Source of the DNA: Candidatus Nitricoxidireducens bremensis
GTDB taxonomy: Bacteria; Pseudomonadota; Gammaproteobacteria; Burkholderiales; Rhodocyclaceae
Reading direction: 5' to 3'
NCBI GenBank assembly: GCA_030247725.1
Contig: JAOTRT010000002.1
Coordinates: 62,001 to 126,000, forward strand
Length of the DNA: 64,000 bases
Shown here: in pieces, positions 63,501-64,000 of the stretch
How positions within the stretch are numbered: the first letter of the stretch is position 1
Layout: each line of letters starts with the position of its first letter
Program-made: the position numbers and the translations under genes
Notes under the pieces: model-generated
What the model was told of the DNA's origin: nothing
Seen by the model: the letters and a program-made list of their open reading frames with translations, nothing else
The model's database searches: none

Positions 63501-64000
63501 ATACGCGCCGCCGAAGCGCCGCTGCACTCGACGCGTCTGACCGAAGCCGTCGCCCGCTACTACTTCAAGCTGCTGGCCGTGAAGGACGAATACGAAGTGG
63601 CCCGCCTCTACGCCGAGACCGATTTCCTCGAACGGGTGAAGCAGAACTTCGAAGGCGACTACGAACTCCACTTCCATCTGGCCCCGCCCCTGCTGGCCAA
63701 GCCCGACCCCACCACCGGCAAGGTGAAGAAGATCGAGTTCGGCCCCTGGACCATGAAGCTCTTCCGCTGGCTCGCCAAGCAGCGCAAATACCGCGGCACC
63801 CGCTGGGACCTTTTCGCCCGCACGCCGGAGCGGAGGATGGAACGGCAATTGATCGCCGACTACGAGGCTGATGTGGCGCTGATGCTGATGCGTCTATCTA
63901 CCCAGACGCTGAAAACCTGCTGCGAACTCGCCGCACTGCCCGAGAAGATTCGCGGTTTCGGGCATGTGAAGGCGAAGAATGTGGAAGCCGCAGTGGCGGC
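60579..64000 (+). CDS. Indolepyruvate ferredoxin oxidoreductase, fused alpha-beta type (3' end cut by the window)
   Basis: This TPP enzyme oxidatively decarboxylates aryl-pyruvates (or branched 2-oxoacids) to acyl-CoA with ferredoxin. About 1140 codons are present and only the last few tens are missing. In order: an IorA-like pyrimidine-binding part (GYRGSPLGGLDQTL near 49-62), a CPGCPHNTS motif, the TPP-binding NLGDGTYFHSGSLA, a ferredoxin-type cluster region CEGCGDCGTASNC and CNKDFSCIDGFC, then an IorB-like gamma domain GILITGVGGTGVVTLG. The ATG at 60579 has AAGGAG 8 bases upstream. With hppD nearby it may serve aromatic amino acid use, but substrate choice is uncertain. Confidence 0.9.
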   Translation, partial: MNAPLRQLTLDEKYTLESGRVFLNGVQALARLPMLQRQRDLAAGLNTAGYISGYRGSPLGGLDQTLWKAKAHLKANHIVFQPGVNEDLAATALWGSQQVNLFPGAKYDGVFGMWYGKGPGVDRCGDVFKHANSAGTAKFGGVLAIAGDDHAARSSTVAHQSEHAFKAAMMPVLAPAGVQDYLDLGLHGWALSRYSGCWVAFKAVADTVESSASVDVAPDRVRIVLPEDYVLPTDGLNIRWPDDRLVQEARLLNHKLYAALAYCRANRLNQVVIDSPNPRLGIVAGGKSYLDVRQAFDDLGIDDRLAAEIGIRLYKVGMPWPLESDGVRRFAEGLDEILVVEEKRQLIEYQLKEELYNWREDVRPRVIGKFDEKGEWALPNGNWQLPAAGELTPALIAKVIAARIDRYFTSPRIRERLAVIEGKERAGAIPILPVSRIPWFCPGCPHNTSTRVPEGSRALAGIGCHFMVTWMDRNTATFSHMGGEGAAWLGQAPFTEEKHVFVNLGDGTYFHSGSLAIRAALAAGVNVTYKLLYNDAVAMTGGQPVDGSISVPQIAHQLLAEGVHQMVVVTDGSPRSYRLPDLPHGVPIRSRDEMDAIQREFRECPGVSVILYDQTCAAEKRRRRKRGKLPDPPRRAFINEHVCEGCGDCGTASNCLAVVPVETDFGRKRAIDQSACNKDFSCIDGFCPSFVTVEGGRLRKGVGLALDDTGFDLPPPPVLPATVQPYGILITGVGGTGVVTLGALIGMAAHLDGKGVTVLDMTGLAQKGGAVFSHVRICNDKDAIHAVRVATGEADAVIGGDAVVTASADALAKMQAGRTRVSVNCADTPTAEFTKNPDWQFPLERMKNVLTEAVGADALHCLDASTLAVRLMGDALYANLFLLGHAWQLGLVPVSFEAIDRAIELNGAAVAQNRRAFLWGRRAAYDPATVERLALPEPPPPPPSLDETIASRTAFLTAYQDAAYAKRYQALVEKIRAAEAPLHSTRLTEAVARYYFKLLAVKDEYEVARLYAETDFLERVKQNFEGDYELHFHLAPPLLAKPDPTTGKVKKIEFGPWTMKLFRWLAKQRKYRGTRWDLFARTPERRMERQLIADYEADVALMLMRLSTQTLKTCCELAALPEKIRGFGHVKAKNVEAAVA

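Overview
The window is high-GC and gene-dense, with only one non-coding stretch over 300 bases. It looks like a betaproteobacterial chromosome, probably near Rhodocyclales/Nitrosomonadales. That placement rests on gene order and protein style: tRNA-Tyr-Gly-Thr-tuf, tRNA-Trp-secE-nusG, rpoBC followed directly by str-S10-spc-alpha, and a cys operon with a DUF934 gene. It is an inference, not an identification.

Layout. (1) 1-7.4 kb, minus strand: the start of recG, then ridA, fliW, a SPOR protein and a DUF2802 protein; a small gene overlapping a nucleotidyltransferase; and a beta-oxidation set (thiolase, a dehydrogenase/hydratase fusion and a hotdog thioesterase). (2) 7.5-10 kb, plus strand: two SAM methyltransferases and a glycosyltransferase that reads as SenB, the selenosugar synthase. 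(3) 10-17.1 kb: a D-Ala-D-Ala dipeptidase and an ABC-F ATPase (minus), a 489-base gap holding a long inverted repeat, then rsuA, an Atm1-type ABC exporter and a membrane diguanylate cyclase (plus). (4) 17.2-24.2 kb: cysB, divergent from a sulfate-assimilation operon (TSUP transporter, cysI, DUF934, cysH, cysD, cysN) that ends at a strong bidirectional terminator. (5) 24.2-56.4 kb, minus strand: the transcription/translation superlocus, transcribed from tRNA-Tyr down to rplQ, with 41 protein genes, 4 tRNA genes and two tuf copies that look identical. (6) 56.5-64 kb: hppD, a BamE-like lipoprotein, a D-lactate dehydrogenase-like flavoprotein, a PilZ-STAS protein, and a nearly complete indolepyruvate ferredoxin oxidoreductase that runs off the window.

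How it works together. The superlocus can be divided by sequence: sigma70-like promoters with 17-base spacers sit before tRNA-Tyr, rpsL, rpsJ, rplN and rpsM, and strong hairpins sit at tuf/rpsJ, rpsG/fusA, rplL/rpoB and rpoA/rplQ. These follow the E. coli str, S10, spc and alpha boundaries. The cys operon fits an APS-reductase route: CysH carries the iron-sulfur cysteines, and there is no cysC. hppD and the indolepyruvate oxidoreductase suggest use of aromatic amino acids, and the beta-oxidation block suggests growth on fatty or related acids.

Most noteworthy: a SenB-like gene without senA or senC beside it, packed with two methyltransferase genes, which suggests an uncharacterised selenium-sugar pathway; a PilZ-STAS fusion; and promoter/terminator overlaps inside the ribosomal superlocus.
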